A stretch of 64,000 nt of DNA from Curtobacterium sp. PhB115 (GTDB lineage Bacteria > Actinomycetota > Actinomycetes > Actinomycetales > Microbacteriaceae), in the NCBI RefSeq assembly GCF_003752025.1, contig NZ_RJKR01000011.1:186001-250000 (forward strand). Direction: 5' to 3'. Shown in pieces: positions 17,596-25,291 of this stretch; positions within the stretch are counted from its first letter, which is position 1; each line of letters begins with the position of its first letter. The notes beneath the pieces are model-generated. The model was not told the DNA's origin. It made no database searches and saw only the letters and a list, made by a program, of their open reading frames with translations. The position numbers were made by a program, and so were the translations under genes.

Positions 17596-18570
17596 ATGGC
17601 GAACGACATCACCTTCAGCATCACCAGGACCCGCTTCGACGAGGACTACTCCCCCGCCGACAGCTCCCGGCTGACCACGAACTTCGCGAACCTGGCGCGC
17701 GGCGAGCACCGTCAGCAGAACCTCCGTGCTGCGCTGGCGATGATCGACGGGCGCGCGAACGACCTCGCCGGGGCCTTTGCTGGCGGTGCCGATGACCGCT
17801 ACCGCCTGCAGCTCGACATCGTCTCGGCCGCACTGGCGTTCTCCGACGGTGGAGCCGACGCCGAGTTCCCGCTGCTCGAGATGCTCGACGTCACGATCGT
17901 CGACCAGCACACCGGCGAGCACCACCACGGCATCCTCGGCAACAACTTCTCGTCGTACCTGCGCGACTACGACTTCTCGGTGCTGCTGCCGTCATCGCCG
18001 GGCTTGCCGTCTGACTTCGGGGCGCTGCACGGTGCCCTCTTCCAGCGTTTCCTGGAGTCGTCCGCGTTCCGCTCGGACTTCAGTGCCGAGCCCGTCGTGT
18101 GCATCAGCGTCTCGACGAGCCAGACCTACCGCCGGACCGGGTACGTCCACCCCGTCCTCGGCGCCGAGTACGAGCACGAGCACTCCTCGCTCACCGACGA
18201 CTACTTCGGCCGGATGGGCATGCGAGTCCGGTACTTCCAGCCCGCCGGAGCGTCGGCCCCGCTCGCGTTCTACACGCGCGGCGACCTGACCGGGGACTAC
18301 ACGGACCTCCAGCTCATCGGCACGATCGCCACCATGGAGACGTTCCAGAAGATCTACCGCCCGGAGATCTACGCCGCGAACACCCCGGCCGGCAGCACCT
18401 ACCGCCCCACCCTCAACCACACCGACTTCACGCCCACCCCGGTCACCTACGACCGTGAGGAGCGCAGCCGCCTCGGGATCACCCAGGGTCGGTGGACCGA
18501 GGAGCACCTCGTGACGCCGCACCACGCGCTCCTCTCGCGGTTCGCTGCCGACGCCGCCGTTTCCCTCTGA
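17596..18570 (+). CDS. mesX: MesX (DUF1852), methionine synthase partner protein
   Basis: A 324-residue protein of the DUF1852 family, known as MesX, which is required with MesD for folate-independent methionine synthesis in bacteria. Typical stretches are NDITFSITRTRFDEDYSPAD at the N-terminus and SSYLRDYDFSVLLPSSPGLP in the middle. There is no signal or membrane segment. The ATG at 17596 lacks a clear ribosome site. The gene lies 32 bp before mesD in the same direction, and a LysR regulator diverges from it. The role follows from family knowledge and the fixed pairing with MesD. Confidence 0.85.
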   Translation: MANDITFSITRTRFDEDYSPADSSRLTTNFANLARGEHRQQNLRAALAMIDGRANDLAGAFAGGADDRYRLQLDIVSAALAFSDGGADAEFPLLEMLDVTIVDQHTGEHHHGILGNNFSSYLRDYDFSVLLPSSPGLPSDFGALHGALFQRFLESSAFRSDFSAEPVVCISVSTSQTYRRTGYVHPVLGAEYEHEHSSLTDDYFGRMGMRVRYFQPAGASAPLAFYTRGDLTGDYTDLQLIGTIATMETFQKIYRPEIYAANTPAGSTYRPTLNHTDFTPTPVTYDREERSRLGITQGRWTEEHLVTPHHALLSRFAADAAVSL

Positions 18571-18602
18571 CCTCGTTCCCTCCTGACAGGACCCGCACCC
18601 GC

Positions 18603-19652
18603 ATGACGTCCCTCCTCCCCACCGCGATCGTCGGCAGCCTGCCGAAGCCGTCCTGGCTCGCCGAGCCCGAAAAGCTCTGGTCCCCCTGGAACCTGCAGGG
18701 GGCAGCACTCACCGAGGGCAAGCAGGACGCACTCCGCTCCGCCGTCCACGAGCAGGAGCGCCGCGGCATCGACATGGTCAGCGACGGCGAGCAGACCCGC
18801 CAGCACTTCGTCACGACGTTCATCGAGCACCTGGACGGCGTCGACCTCGAGCGCAAGGAGACCGTCCGGATCCGCGACCGGTACGACGCGGCCGTCCCGA
18901 CCGTCGTCGGTGCCGTGAGCCGCCGGAAGCCAGTCTTCGTCGAGGACGCGAAGTTCCTGCGTGCCCAGACCGACCGGCCGATCAAGTGGGCACTCCCCGG
19001 GCCGATGACCATGATCGACACGCTCTCCGACCAGCACTACAAGAGCCGCGAGAAGCTGGCGTGGGAGTTCGCCACGATCCTCAACCAGGAAGCCCGCGAA
19101 CTCGAAGCCGCCGGCGTCGACATCATCCAGTTCGACGAACCCGCCTTCACCGTCTTCCACGACGAGGTGCAGGACTGGGGCGTGGCCGCACTCGAACGCG
19201 CCACCGAGGGCCTTCGCGCCGAGACCGCCGTGCACATCTGTTACGGCTACGGCATCGAGGCGAACAACAAGTGGAAGGAGACGCTCGGAGCCGAATGGCG
19301 GCAGTACGAGCAGTCCTTCCCGCTGCTGCAGCAGTCCTCGATCGACATCGTGTCGCTGGAGTGCATCCACTCGCACGTGCCCCTCGAGCTCGTCGAGCTG
19401 ATCCGCGGCAAGAAGGTCATGCTCGGGGCGATCGACGTCGCGACCGAGACCGTGGAGACCCCGGAGGAGGTCGCGGAGGTCCTTCGTCGGGCGCTCGAGT
19501 TCGTCGATGCCGACAAGCTCATCCCGAGTTCCAACTGCGGAATGGCTCCCCTCGCTCGTGGGGCCGCACTCGACAAGCTCAGTGCGCTGTCCGCTGGGGC
19601 GGACATCGTGCGGGCTGAGCTCGTCGGCTCGGCGGTCCCGTCGGCGCGCTGA
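18603..19652 (+). CDS. mesD: MesD, folate-independent methionine synthase (MetE-like)
   Basis: A 349-residue MetE C-terminal-domain-like enzyme lacking the N-terminal half of MetE. It transfers a methyl group to homocysteine without the usual polyglutamyl folate; work on this family (MesD) reports need for MesX and oxygen. Candidate zinc ligands are seen in VHICYGYG and SSNCGMAPL, and the (beta-alpha)8 signature in AAGVDIIQFDEPAF. The start at 18603 has AGGA about 12 nt upstream. It is the second gene after mesX. This organism may therefore make methionine without a B12- or MetE-dependent enzyme, though others could lie outside the window. Confidence 0.87.
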   Translation: MTSLLPTAIVGSLPKPSWLAEPEKLWSPWNLQGAALTEGKQDALRSAVHEQERRGIDMVSDGEQTRQHFVTTFIEHLDGVDLERKETVRIRDRYDAAVPTVVGAVSRRKPVFVEDAKFLRAQTDRPIKWALPGPMTMIDTLSDQHYKSREKLAWEFATILNQEARELEAAGVDIIQFDEPAFTVFHDEVQDWGVAALERATEGLRAETAVHICYGYGIEANNKWKETLGAEWRQYEQSFPLLQQSSIDIVSLECIHSHVPLELVELIRGKKVMLGAIDVATETVETPEEVAEVLRRALEFVDADKLIPSSNCGMAPLARGAALDKLSALSAGADIVRAELVGSAVPSAR

Positions 19653-19667
19653 CCACTGCGAGACCCG

Positions 19668-19701
19668 CGGCGGCTCTCTTCCGGAAGGAGGAGAGCCGCC
19701 G
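19668..19701. terminator. Hairpin terminator after mesD
   Basis: An 11-bp perfect stem CGGCGGCTCTC / GAGAGCCGCCG with a 12-nt loop lies 15 nt past the mesD stop. The trailing sequence GTTCGTGTTG is only mildly T-rich. It may also serve the oppositely read operon that ends at 19839. Confidence 0.7.
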
Positions 19702-19777
19702 TTCGTGTTGCGTCCGCCGCGTGCGCGGCTCTCGATCCGGTCTGGAGGCGCGGCTTCCGTCCGGCCGACGGGTCGCG
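19701..19777 (+). repeat. 77-bp long-form repeat, copy 1
   Basis: It starts GTTCGTGTTGCGTC and carries the core CCGGTCTGGAGGCGCGGCT and the tail CCGACGGGTCGCG. By direct comparison it matches copy 2 at 30656-30732 with 4 differences in 77 positions, in the same orientation. Weaker similarity continues past the end (CTGGCACTG versus CCGGTACTG). Confidence 0.8.
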
Positions 19778-19838
19778 CTGGCACTGCCCTCGCCTTTCAC
19801 TGCCCCTCGACCGCGGTCGCTGTCTCAGCAATCCGCTT

Positions 19839-20282
19839 TCAGTCCCTCGCGGGGGAAAGCAGCCCGTACGGAACAAGGGCCCACGCGGGCGCCGCCGCGA
19901 GAAGCCACCAAGCCGTCGGACTCAACGTCGAAGACGCCAATCCCACGATGATCAGCCAGCTCATCGCGAGCGCCGCAACGAACCCTGCGGTGACCGCACA
20001 CGAGATGCGACCTCTGCGCCGATCTCGAGCAAAAGCGGAGCCGACCGCCGCCACGAGGAACAGCGCCTGTATCGCCGCGAGCAGGATCGCGGTTCCCACC
20101 GGTGTCCCGTACCCGCTCGGGCTGCCGTCCGGACCGAACGTCGTGGCGATCCGGTCGGGTAACCGATCCCACCAGGCGCTGGTGACCGCGACCTCGACGA
20201 CGACGGGGAACGCAGCAGCGATGGCAGCGAAGACCCCCTCTCGCTTGCGTCGGCCGCCGGCGCTGTCCATCGGTGCGTTCAT
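19839..20282 (-). CDS. DUF1648-domain membrane protein (SdpI-like candidate immunity protein)
   Basis: A 147-residue protein with four predicted membrane helices (about residues 14-32, 62-85, 96-118 and 126-143). Between helices 1 and 2 is a DUF1648-type motif, LPDRIATTFGPDGSPSGYGT. DUF1648 is the N-terminal domain of SdpI, the Bacillus immunity and signalling protein against the SDP toxin. Its ATG overlaps the stop of the hydrolase gene (ATGA), so it is the last gene of the sdp-like operon. The immunity role is inferred from family and context; the C-terminal SdpI domain of the Bacillus protein appears absent or unrecognisable. Confidence 0.7.
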   Translation of the reverse strand: MNAPMDSAGGRRKREGVFAAIAAAFPVVVEVAVTSAWWDRLPDRIATTFGPDGSPSGYGTPVGTAILLAAIQALFLVAAVGSAFARDRRRGRISCAVTAGFVAALAMSWLIIVGLASSTLSPTAWWLLAAAPAWALVPYGLLSPARD

Positions 20283-21130
20283 CAGCCGTTGCACGTCTCC
20301 CGCACCTCCCGCTCGATGAGAGCCGTAGCGATCGCGTCTGCCGCATGCGGAGCCTTCGCGAGGGCGTGGACCGCGGCAGTGACTCCTGCCGCGTTGGCGA
20401 TGACCGCACCTGCCGCTCGCACCTCTCCGTTGATCCAGATCGATGCCCCTTCCCGCTGCCAGCTCACCGTGCGGGAGTGTCCAGCGCCGGGTTCGAGCGC
20501 CCAATCCGCGTAGCGACAGAGATCGTCGAACGTGGACCAGACGCCGCCTGCAGCCGCGAACGACGATTCTCCGAGCGCCCACGGCTTGATCGTGCGACCG
20601 AAGAGCTTCGCCACCACCCGGTCTGCTGGAAGAGGCTCGAGCGTGGCAGAGCTGATCCCCGCCGGCTCGAGGACGTGCTGGCGCACAGCGGTGAACCAGT
20701 CGCCGTGCACCTCGTCGAGTACCGCACCGAGGAGGGCGTATCCCAGGTTCGAGTACACGAACTGCCCTCGGGGCGTGGCCGGTACCGCAGCTGCCAGGTC
20801 CAGAGGAACCCCAACAGCCTTTCGGTACGGGTCGCCGAACAGTCGGTCGCGCATCGTGGCCGGAAGCCGTGGCAAACCCGAGGTGTGGTGCACGAGGTCA
20901 GCAACGGTCATGTCGGCATCGGGCACACCGGGGAGGTAGTACACGACCGGCCGCTCGACCTCGATCGTGATCCAAGCCGTCGTGCCCACGAGTCCCTTCG
21001 TGATGCTCCCCCACTCCAGCATCGAGGCGGTGGCGTAGGGCCCACGGGGCTCGCGGACGGCTCGCCAGCCATCGCCTGCACGAAGACTCGCGCGCCAGTG
21101 TCCGGAACTCTCAAGCGGATTCCGCACCAT
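20282..21130 (-). CDS. Beta-lactamase-fold (PF00144-type) serine hydrolase
   Basis: A 282-residue penicillin-binding/beta-lactamase class C-like protein. Active-site signatures in order are S-x2-K in WGSITKG, HTSGLP, and Y-x-N in VYSNLGY. There is no signal peptide, so it appears cytosolic, unlike a true beta-lactamase. AAGGAG sits 9 nt before the ATG at 21130, and the start lies 20 nt inside the preceding HTTM gene. Family members include peptidases and esterases as well as beta-lactamases. Within this operon it could trim or modify the peptide, or protect the producer; neither is shown. Confidence 0.75.
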   Translation of the reverse strand: MVRNPLESSGHWRASLRAGDGWRAVREPRGPYATASMLEWGSITKGLVGTTAWITIEVERPVVYYLPGVPDADMTVADLVHHTSGLPRLPATMRDRLFGDPYRKAVGVPLDLAAAVPATPRGQFVYSNLGYALLGAVLDEVHGDWFTAVRQHVLEPAGISSATLEPLPADRVVAKLFGRTIKPWALGESSFAAAGGVWSTFDDLCRYADWALEPGAGHSRTVSWQREGASIWINGEVRAAGAVIANAAGVTAAVHALAKAPHAADAIATALIEREVRETCNG

Positions 21131-22094
21131 GTGCCTCTCCTTGAAAACGGGCCGAGATGCGGGCCACTGCGCCGTCCCACAACGACCGAGCTCGGCGGTG
21201 AAGACCCACGACGTGGGCATTCACGAAGAGGAGGTCGAACGCGGCCATCACGAGGGCGAACGAGGTCAGGCCCATGAGCACGGCGATCGCCAGGTGGAAT
21301 GTGAGCATCGCCGTGACAGCCACGGGCCTCCCCGCGCGGAAGAAGACGAGGACGGGGAAGAACACTGACGTCAGAACAGTCGCGTAGGCACCGATGACCA
21401 TCAACCAATCGGACTGGACGAGAGACGGGGTGATCCCTGGGAGGAAGAACTCTGGGACGTTGAGGATGTAGTACAGCGCAGTGCCGTCTTGCCAGAGTTC
21501 ACCTTGCACCTTGTACAACCCGGCCATGAGATAGACGACAGTCACCTGGGTCGCCAACAGCAAGAGGCCGGTGTTGTTGAGGACCGACGAAATCGGGCCT
21601 GCCTCCCGCTTTCGACGTCCCCTGACGATGGTGAACGCCGAATAGCACCTGGTCAGCAAGAGGAAGAGCACTGCTGACGCGGCCAGAGCATCGCCACCGT
21701 CCATGAACGCCGGGTTTGCCATGTAGAGCGACCAGAGGAGCACGTAGTGCGCCGCGAGGACCGGACGGCCACCCACGCCGAGCGTGACAAGCAGCGCGAC
21801 CACCAGGCCGATGTGGAAGACGACCTCGAAGAACACCGCCGAATCTGACGCGACGTAGAGGCTCCAGGTCCCGATACCGGCCGTGTAATCGCGGATGCCT
21901 TCAAGCCCGTAGACGCCGTACGGACCGAAGAACGTCGATCGCCCCGCGTACTGCCTGATGTAGAACGCCGTCGACACCAATCCGACGACCGCCCTGAGCA
22001 GGCTCAGAGCTGTCGCCGCACGAGGGGCATCCACCATCCAGTCGGCAACGACGCCGACTCGGGAAGCGAGCGCCCGGATCACAACGGGATCCAT
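21111..22094 (-). CDS. HTTM-domain membrane protein (SdpB-like)
   Basis: A 327-residue polytopic membrane protein. The HTTM domain, shared with vitamin K-dependent gamma-carboxylase and with SdpB, is recognised from the region MAGLYKVQGELWQDGTALYY and the flanking helices. SdpB is needed with SdpA to mature the SDP toxin in Bacillus. The ATG at 22094 overlaps the end of the DUF5819 gene by 16 nt, and the 3' end overlaps the next gene by 20 nt, so all are coupled. It most likely modifies or processes the small exported peptide encoded at 22731 at the membrane. Confidence 0.75.
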   Translation of the reverse strand: MDPVVIRALASRVGVVADWMVDAPRAATALSLLRAVVGLVSTAFYIRQYAGRSTFFGPYGVYGLEGIRDYTAGIGTWSLYVASDSAVFFEVVFHIGLVVALLVTLGVGGRPVLAAHYVLLWSLYMANPAFMDGGDALAASAVLFLLLTRCYSAFTIVRGRRKREAGPISSVLNNTGLLLLATQVTVVYLMAGLYKVQGELWQDGTALYYILNVPEFFLPGITPSLVQSDWLMVIGAYATVLTSVFFPVLVFFRAGRPVAVTAMLTFHLAIAVLMGLTSFALVMAAFDLLFVNAHVVGLHRRARSLWDGAVARISARFQGEAHGAESA

Positions 22095-22678
22095 TCGGAG
22101 TCGGTGATGCGAGGCTCTGCGCGAGCTGCGTCGGCGCCGCGCTTCGACCAAGGCGTGAGCGGTTGGACGACGTATCGAAGCTGCACGGCGGACGATTCTT
22201 CGTCAGGATCACGCGCAGACGGGCATGGGACTCTCAGTGCCGCGTAGCGAGCCAGGACTCGCTCTGCTCGTCGCTGCGTGCTGACGTCGGAGGGCACAAG
22301 GTCTTCCTTGCCTTTGGTCTCGAGTCGCTTGCTGATGTCGTCCTGCGCAAAGCGCTCGACGAGCGCATTGCTGACGATCCGGCTCTCACGATCCGGAAAG
22401 AGTCTCGACGATTGGGTCCGCGCGATGGCGGACGAAGAGATGTCGGTCCATTCCGTAGTCGTGCCTCGGCAGCGGATGCGAGCGACCACACCGCGTTCGT
22501 CGCTGATCGGATCCGGCGCGAAAAGCTGCCAGTTCTGGGAGAGGTGCGGATTCAGCAGGGAGGCCACCGGACCAACGTCGAACTTGATCGGAGTGACCGG
22601 ACCCGCCAGCACGATTGCGCAAGCGCCGAAGGTTCCCACGACTGCCAATCCCGCAGCTGCCAATAAGGTCTTGTGCAT
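22079..22678 (-). CDS. DUF5819 family protein (SdpA-like)
   Basis: A 199-residue protein with one N-terminal membrane helix (residues ~5-27) and the family hallmark SQNWQLFAPDP just after it; the rest is a soluble domain. DUF5819 proteins regularly neighbour HTTM proteins and resemble SdpA of the SDP toxin system. GGGGGG lies 4 nt before the ATG at 22678. It follows the small secreted precursor gene after a strong hairpin (22694-22722) and overlaps the HTTM gene. The predicted role is a partner of the HTTM protein in peptide maturation. Confidence 0.75.
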   Translation of the reverse strand: MHKTLLAAAGLAVVGTFGACAIVLAGPVTPIKFDVGPVASLLNPHLSQNWQLFAPDPISDERGVVARIRCRGTTTEWTDISSSAIARTQSSRLFPDRESRIVSNALVERFAQDDISKRLETKGKEDLVPSDVSTQRRAERVLARYAALRVPCPSARDPDEESSAVQLRYVVQPLTPWSKRGADAARAEPRITDSEWIPL

Positions 22679-22693
22679 TGTTCCCCCCGAGGG

Positions 22694-22722
22694 AAGGGGC
22701 CCGCCGCCGGGACGGGCCCCTT
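22694..22722 (-). terminator. Intra-operon hairpin (attenuator) after the peptide gene
   Basis: A 10-bp perfect stem AAGGGGCCCG / CGGGCCCCTT with a 9-nt loop lies between the precursor gene stop (22731) and the DUF5819 start (22678). There is no long T-run, so partial termination or mRNA protection is more likely than a full stop. It would raise peptide transcript over maturation genes. Confidence 0.6.
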
Positions 22723-22730
22723 CGCACTCG

Positions 22731-23063
22731 TCAGCGATCGAAGTAAGCGGACTCGAGCTGCGCCGAGGACTGCGGCGCCTCCACGACGGAACCGAGGATG
22801 CTCGCGAGGCGAGCAACGTTCCCCGCCGCCTGCGGCGCAGTGGCCGCCTTGAACCCCGCTGCCAGAGCCTTCGCGACGCCCACCACTCCGCGCTGCTCCG
22901 GCTCAGAGGTCATCGACGATGCCCCCGGGTTCGCGACGACCTCTGCCATCGCACTCGACTGTTCGTAGGACGCCTGAGCAGCCTGCGCCGGCGCAGCGAG
23001 CAGGAGCGTGCTGCCGACCAAGATGGCTGCGGCCGAACCCGCGAGCTTCGTTTTGAACTTCAT
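22731..23063 (-). CDS. Small secreted peptide precursor (SdpC-analogue candidate)
   Basis: A 110-residue precursor. GGAG 7 nt upstream fixes the ATG at 23063. A clear Sec signal peptide (n-region MKFKTK, hydrophobic core, cleavage near PAQA-AQ at ~28) leads into an acidic spacer and then a Gly/Ala-rich cationic stretch. From residue 58 to 94 there are four basic residues (R58, K65, K72, R85) and no acidic ones, which suggests an amphipathic, membrane-active peptide. The C-tail is polar and ends FDR. There are no cysteines, unlike SdpC. I know no family for it; the role is inferred from the sdpA/B-like genes just downstream. Confidence 0.65.
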   Translation of the reverse strand: MKFKTKLAGSAAAILVGSTLLLAAPAQAAQASYEQSSAMAEVVANPGASSMTSEPEQRGVVGVAKALAAGFKAATAPQAAGNVARLASILGSVVEAPQSSAQLESAYFDR

Positions 23064-23163
23064 CTTCGAACTCCAATCTGTTGTTTGGAGTACTTGTGTA
23101 TCAGTCCGCAACCGACTGGTCTACCTTGCGGATGTGATCTCATCGGGGCTCGGTCGGCCCCCG

Positions 23164-23226
23164 CGGAGGGGCCTGAAGGCGGCGGGCGTCGCCACCCTCC
23201 AGTTCAACGAGCCCGCCTTCGCCTCC
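23164..23226 (+). pseudogene. Possible MesD/MetE-like gene fragment
   Basis: The plus strand reads GLKAAGVATLQFNEPAFAS, which resembles the MesD signature ELEAAGVDIIQFDEPAFTV encoded at 19099-19155, including AAGV, QF and EPAF. The frame has no start and no flanking similarity, so at most about 20 codons of a decayed gene remain. Chance cannot be excluded, because the same bases also form an imperfect hairpin. Confidence 0.3.
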
Positions 23227-23287
23227 GGCTGCGGGGTGACTCCGCCTGCGCGGGGGCGCCGCTCTGATCTGGGCCCAGCCCCGTTCA

Positions 23288-23327
23288 GACTGAAGGCGCG
23301 GTGCCAACCGGCACCGCGCCTCCAGTC
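23288..23327. terminator. Convergent-copy repeat hairpin after the GH127 gene
   Basis: An 18-bp stem with one mismatch (arms 23288-23305 and 23310-23327, GACTGAAGGCGCGGTGCC form) and a 4-nt loop lies 18 nt past the GH127 stop. It is built from two facing copies of the recurrent repeat. Confidence 0.75.
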
Positions 23328-23344
23328 CGGAAAGCTGCCTCCCG

Positions 23345-25291
23345 CTACCGCCCCGGCTCCTCCACATCGTCCACGTCCCGCCAGTTCCCGATCACCGGGA
23401 ACTCCGTCACCCGCAACCGCGCCGACCCGTACGGCACGAGCCGCAGATCGTCATCGGGCCCGTGGTCGAGCACCGGACTCGCCGGGGGAACGTCTGCCTG
23501 CGCCCCCGTCATCCGCCACTCGGTCGCCCGGGCGCCCGGCGCGTGCAACACGACAGCAGCGCTCCGCCGGTCCCGGAGCGACCACGGCGTCGTCGGAACG
23601 GTTCCGCGTGTCACCCGCCACGAAGCGGCTGATCCGACCTGGTCGAGCGCCCAGTTCCACGACCCACGCGGGTGGATCTCCCACTCCCCGATGCCCGGCG
23701 CGCCCTCGTGCTCCACCCAGCGCTCCCCCGGCGAGTACACCATCGTCAGCGGCCCGAGTCGCACCGATGCCGCCTGCCGCTCGCGTCGCGCCACGCGCGC
23801 CCGCATCGGCAGCACGAGCACGACGTCGCCGGCCGTCGACCAGTCGTGTTCCAGGGTCACGTAGCCGTCGTCGGCCTGGAGTCGCGACTCACCGGCGAGC
23901 GCCACCGAGGTGCCGCCGACCGTCAGCCGGGCGTCGTCGGCCCACTCCGGGATGCGGAGTCGGAGCGCGAACGTTGCCGTCCGCTCGGTCTCCACGCGGA
24001 TGGTGACGGTCTCGTCGAACGGGTACGCCGTGTCGACCTCGATCGCCACGGGGTCGGGTCCGACGGACGTCCGCAGCGACACGGGCGCGTACGCCACGAC
24101 CCGCAGCCCGTCGTCATCACGCAACCAGGAGTTCGCGACGAACTTCGGCCATCCCTGGTGCAGGTTCGCGGTGCAGCAGCCGAAGTGCGGCTCGAGGCCG
24201 AAGATCCCGGCGTCGTCCGACGAGAAGCTCCACTCGCGGCGGGCGACGGACACCTCGACCTGGTTCGCCTGCTGGTGGTACTGGTGTCCGCGCATCTCGG
24301 GGTCGCTCGACGCGGGCAGCAGGTTGTAGGCGAGGTGCTCGAGCCGGTCGCCGTCGATCGCTCGGCCGTACACCTGCGCGTGGACCTCCTGCGTGAACAT
24401 CATCTCGACGACCTGGCACGTCTCGACGCCTGCCGTCGCAGCCGGCCCTCCGAGCCACTCGTCGCCGGAGAACCACCCGTGGGCCTGCCCGTGCCACCGA
24501 TCGAGGTTCCCGAACGCCGACTCCGTGCGGGCGGCGTGTCCGGCGAGGTCGCGGTCACGGAGGGCGTCCACAGCGCCGGTCTTCAGCCCCATCGCGACGT
24601 TCGGTCCGTGGGTGCGGTGCGAGAACACCCTTGCGGCGCCGGTGATGAGGTCACCGGTCAGGTACTCGTCCCACCGGATCGTCTGCGCCGCGAGCACGTC
24701 GACGAGGTCGAGCAGCCAGTCATCGCTCGTCTGCTCGTACAGCCACCACACCGACAGCGCGGCGTCCGCTCCGCGGGCACGACCCCACGAAGTGAGCGGG
24801 CGTCCGGGCAGGTGCTCGAGCTGGTGCCGGAAGTACCGCGCCAGGAAGGGTGGGACGCGCTCGTCCCCGGTGGCGTCGGCGTGCTGCGTGAGCACCTTGC
24901 ACGCGACCATCCGTGGCCACCAGTCGTCGTTGCCGGTCGGTCCGAAGAACCCGTCCTCGCGCTGCGAGCCGAGGATCCACTCGATCCACGGTGTCGCGAG
25001 CGCCAGGAGCCTGTCGTTGTGCAGCACGTGCGCGAGCGGCACGAGTCCGTCCAGGTAGTACGGCCCGCGTTCCCAGTTCTCACCTGCTCCGCCGCGCCAG
25101 CCGCTGTCCGGTCCGACGTCGGGCCAGAGCGCCTCGAGCTGCCCGGTGATGTTGTCGGCCTGCAGCCGGAGCTGGTCGAGCAGCCAGCCGCCGGGTGTGA
25201 TGCTCCCGAGCGGCAGGGGCCGGTGCGGCCGACCGCCGGGGGTGGGAGCGTCGGCCGCGGTGCCGGTGGTCGGGGTGTCCGTGATGGTCAT
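23345..25291 (-). CDS. GH127-type beta-L-arabinofuranosidase (DUF1680)
   Basis: A 648-residue cytosolic glycoside hydrolase. The all-helical (alpha/alpha)6 part carries GPYYLDGLVPLAHVL. The catalytic zone holds VETCQVVEMMF (E290, C292) and FGCCTANLHQGWPKF (C372, C373). In this clan a cysteine nucleophile works with a zinc-bound Cys/Glu cluster, and these residues are present. The last third is a beta-rich domain. The ATG overlaps the upstream permease stop (ATGA). It likely releases L-arabinofuranose from imported plant oligosaccharides; related GH146 activity cannot be excluded. Confidence 0.82.
   Translation of the reverse strand: MTITDTPTTGTAADAPTPGGRPHRPLPLGSITPGGWLLDQLRLQADNITGQLEALWPDVGPDSGWRGGAGENWERGPYYLDGLVPLAHVLHNDRLLALATPWIEWILGSQREDGFFGPTGNDDWWPRMVACKVLTQHADATGDERVPPFLARYFRHQLEHLPGRPLTSWGRARGADAALSVWWLYEQTSDDWLLDLVDVLAAQTIRWDEYLTGDLITGAARVFSHRTHGPNVAMGLKTGAVDALRDRDLAGHAARTESAFGNLDRWHGQAHGWFSGDEWLGGPAATAGVETCQVVEMMFTQEVHAQVYGRAIDGDRLEHLAYNLLPASSDPEMRGHQYHQQANQVEVSVARREWSFSSDDAGIFGLEPHFGCCTANLHQGWPKFVANSWLRDDDGLRVVAYAPVSLRTSVGPDPVAIEVDTAYPFDETVTIRVETERTATFALRLRIPEWADDARLTVGGTSVALAGESRLQADDGYVTLEHDWSTAGDVVLVLPMRARVARRERQAASVRLGPLTMVYSPGERWVEHEGAPGIGEWEIHPRGSWNWALDQVGSAASWRVTRGTVPTTPWSLRDRRSAAVVLHAPGARATEWRMTGAQADVPPASPVLDHGPDDDLRLVPYGSARLRVTEFPVIGNWRDVDDVEEPGR

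Noticed and set aside
20282-21130. Beta-lactam resistance gene
   Set aside because: It has no export signal and sits within the peptide operon; the fold alone does not support resistance.
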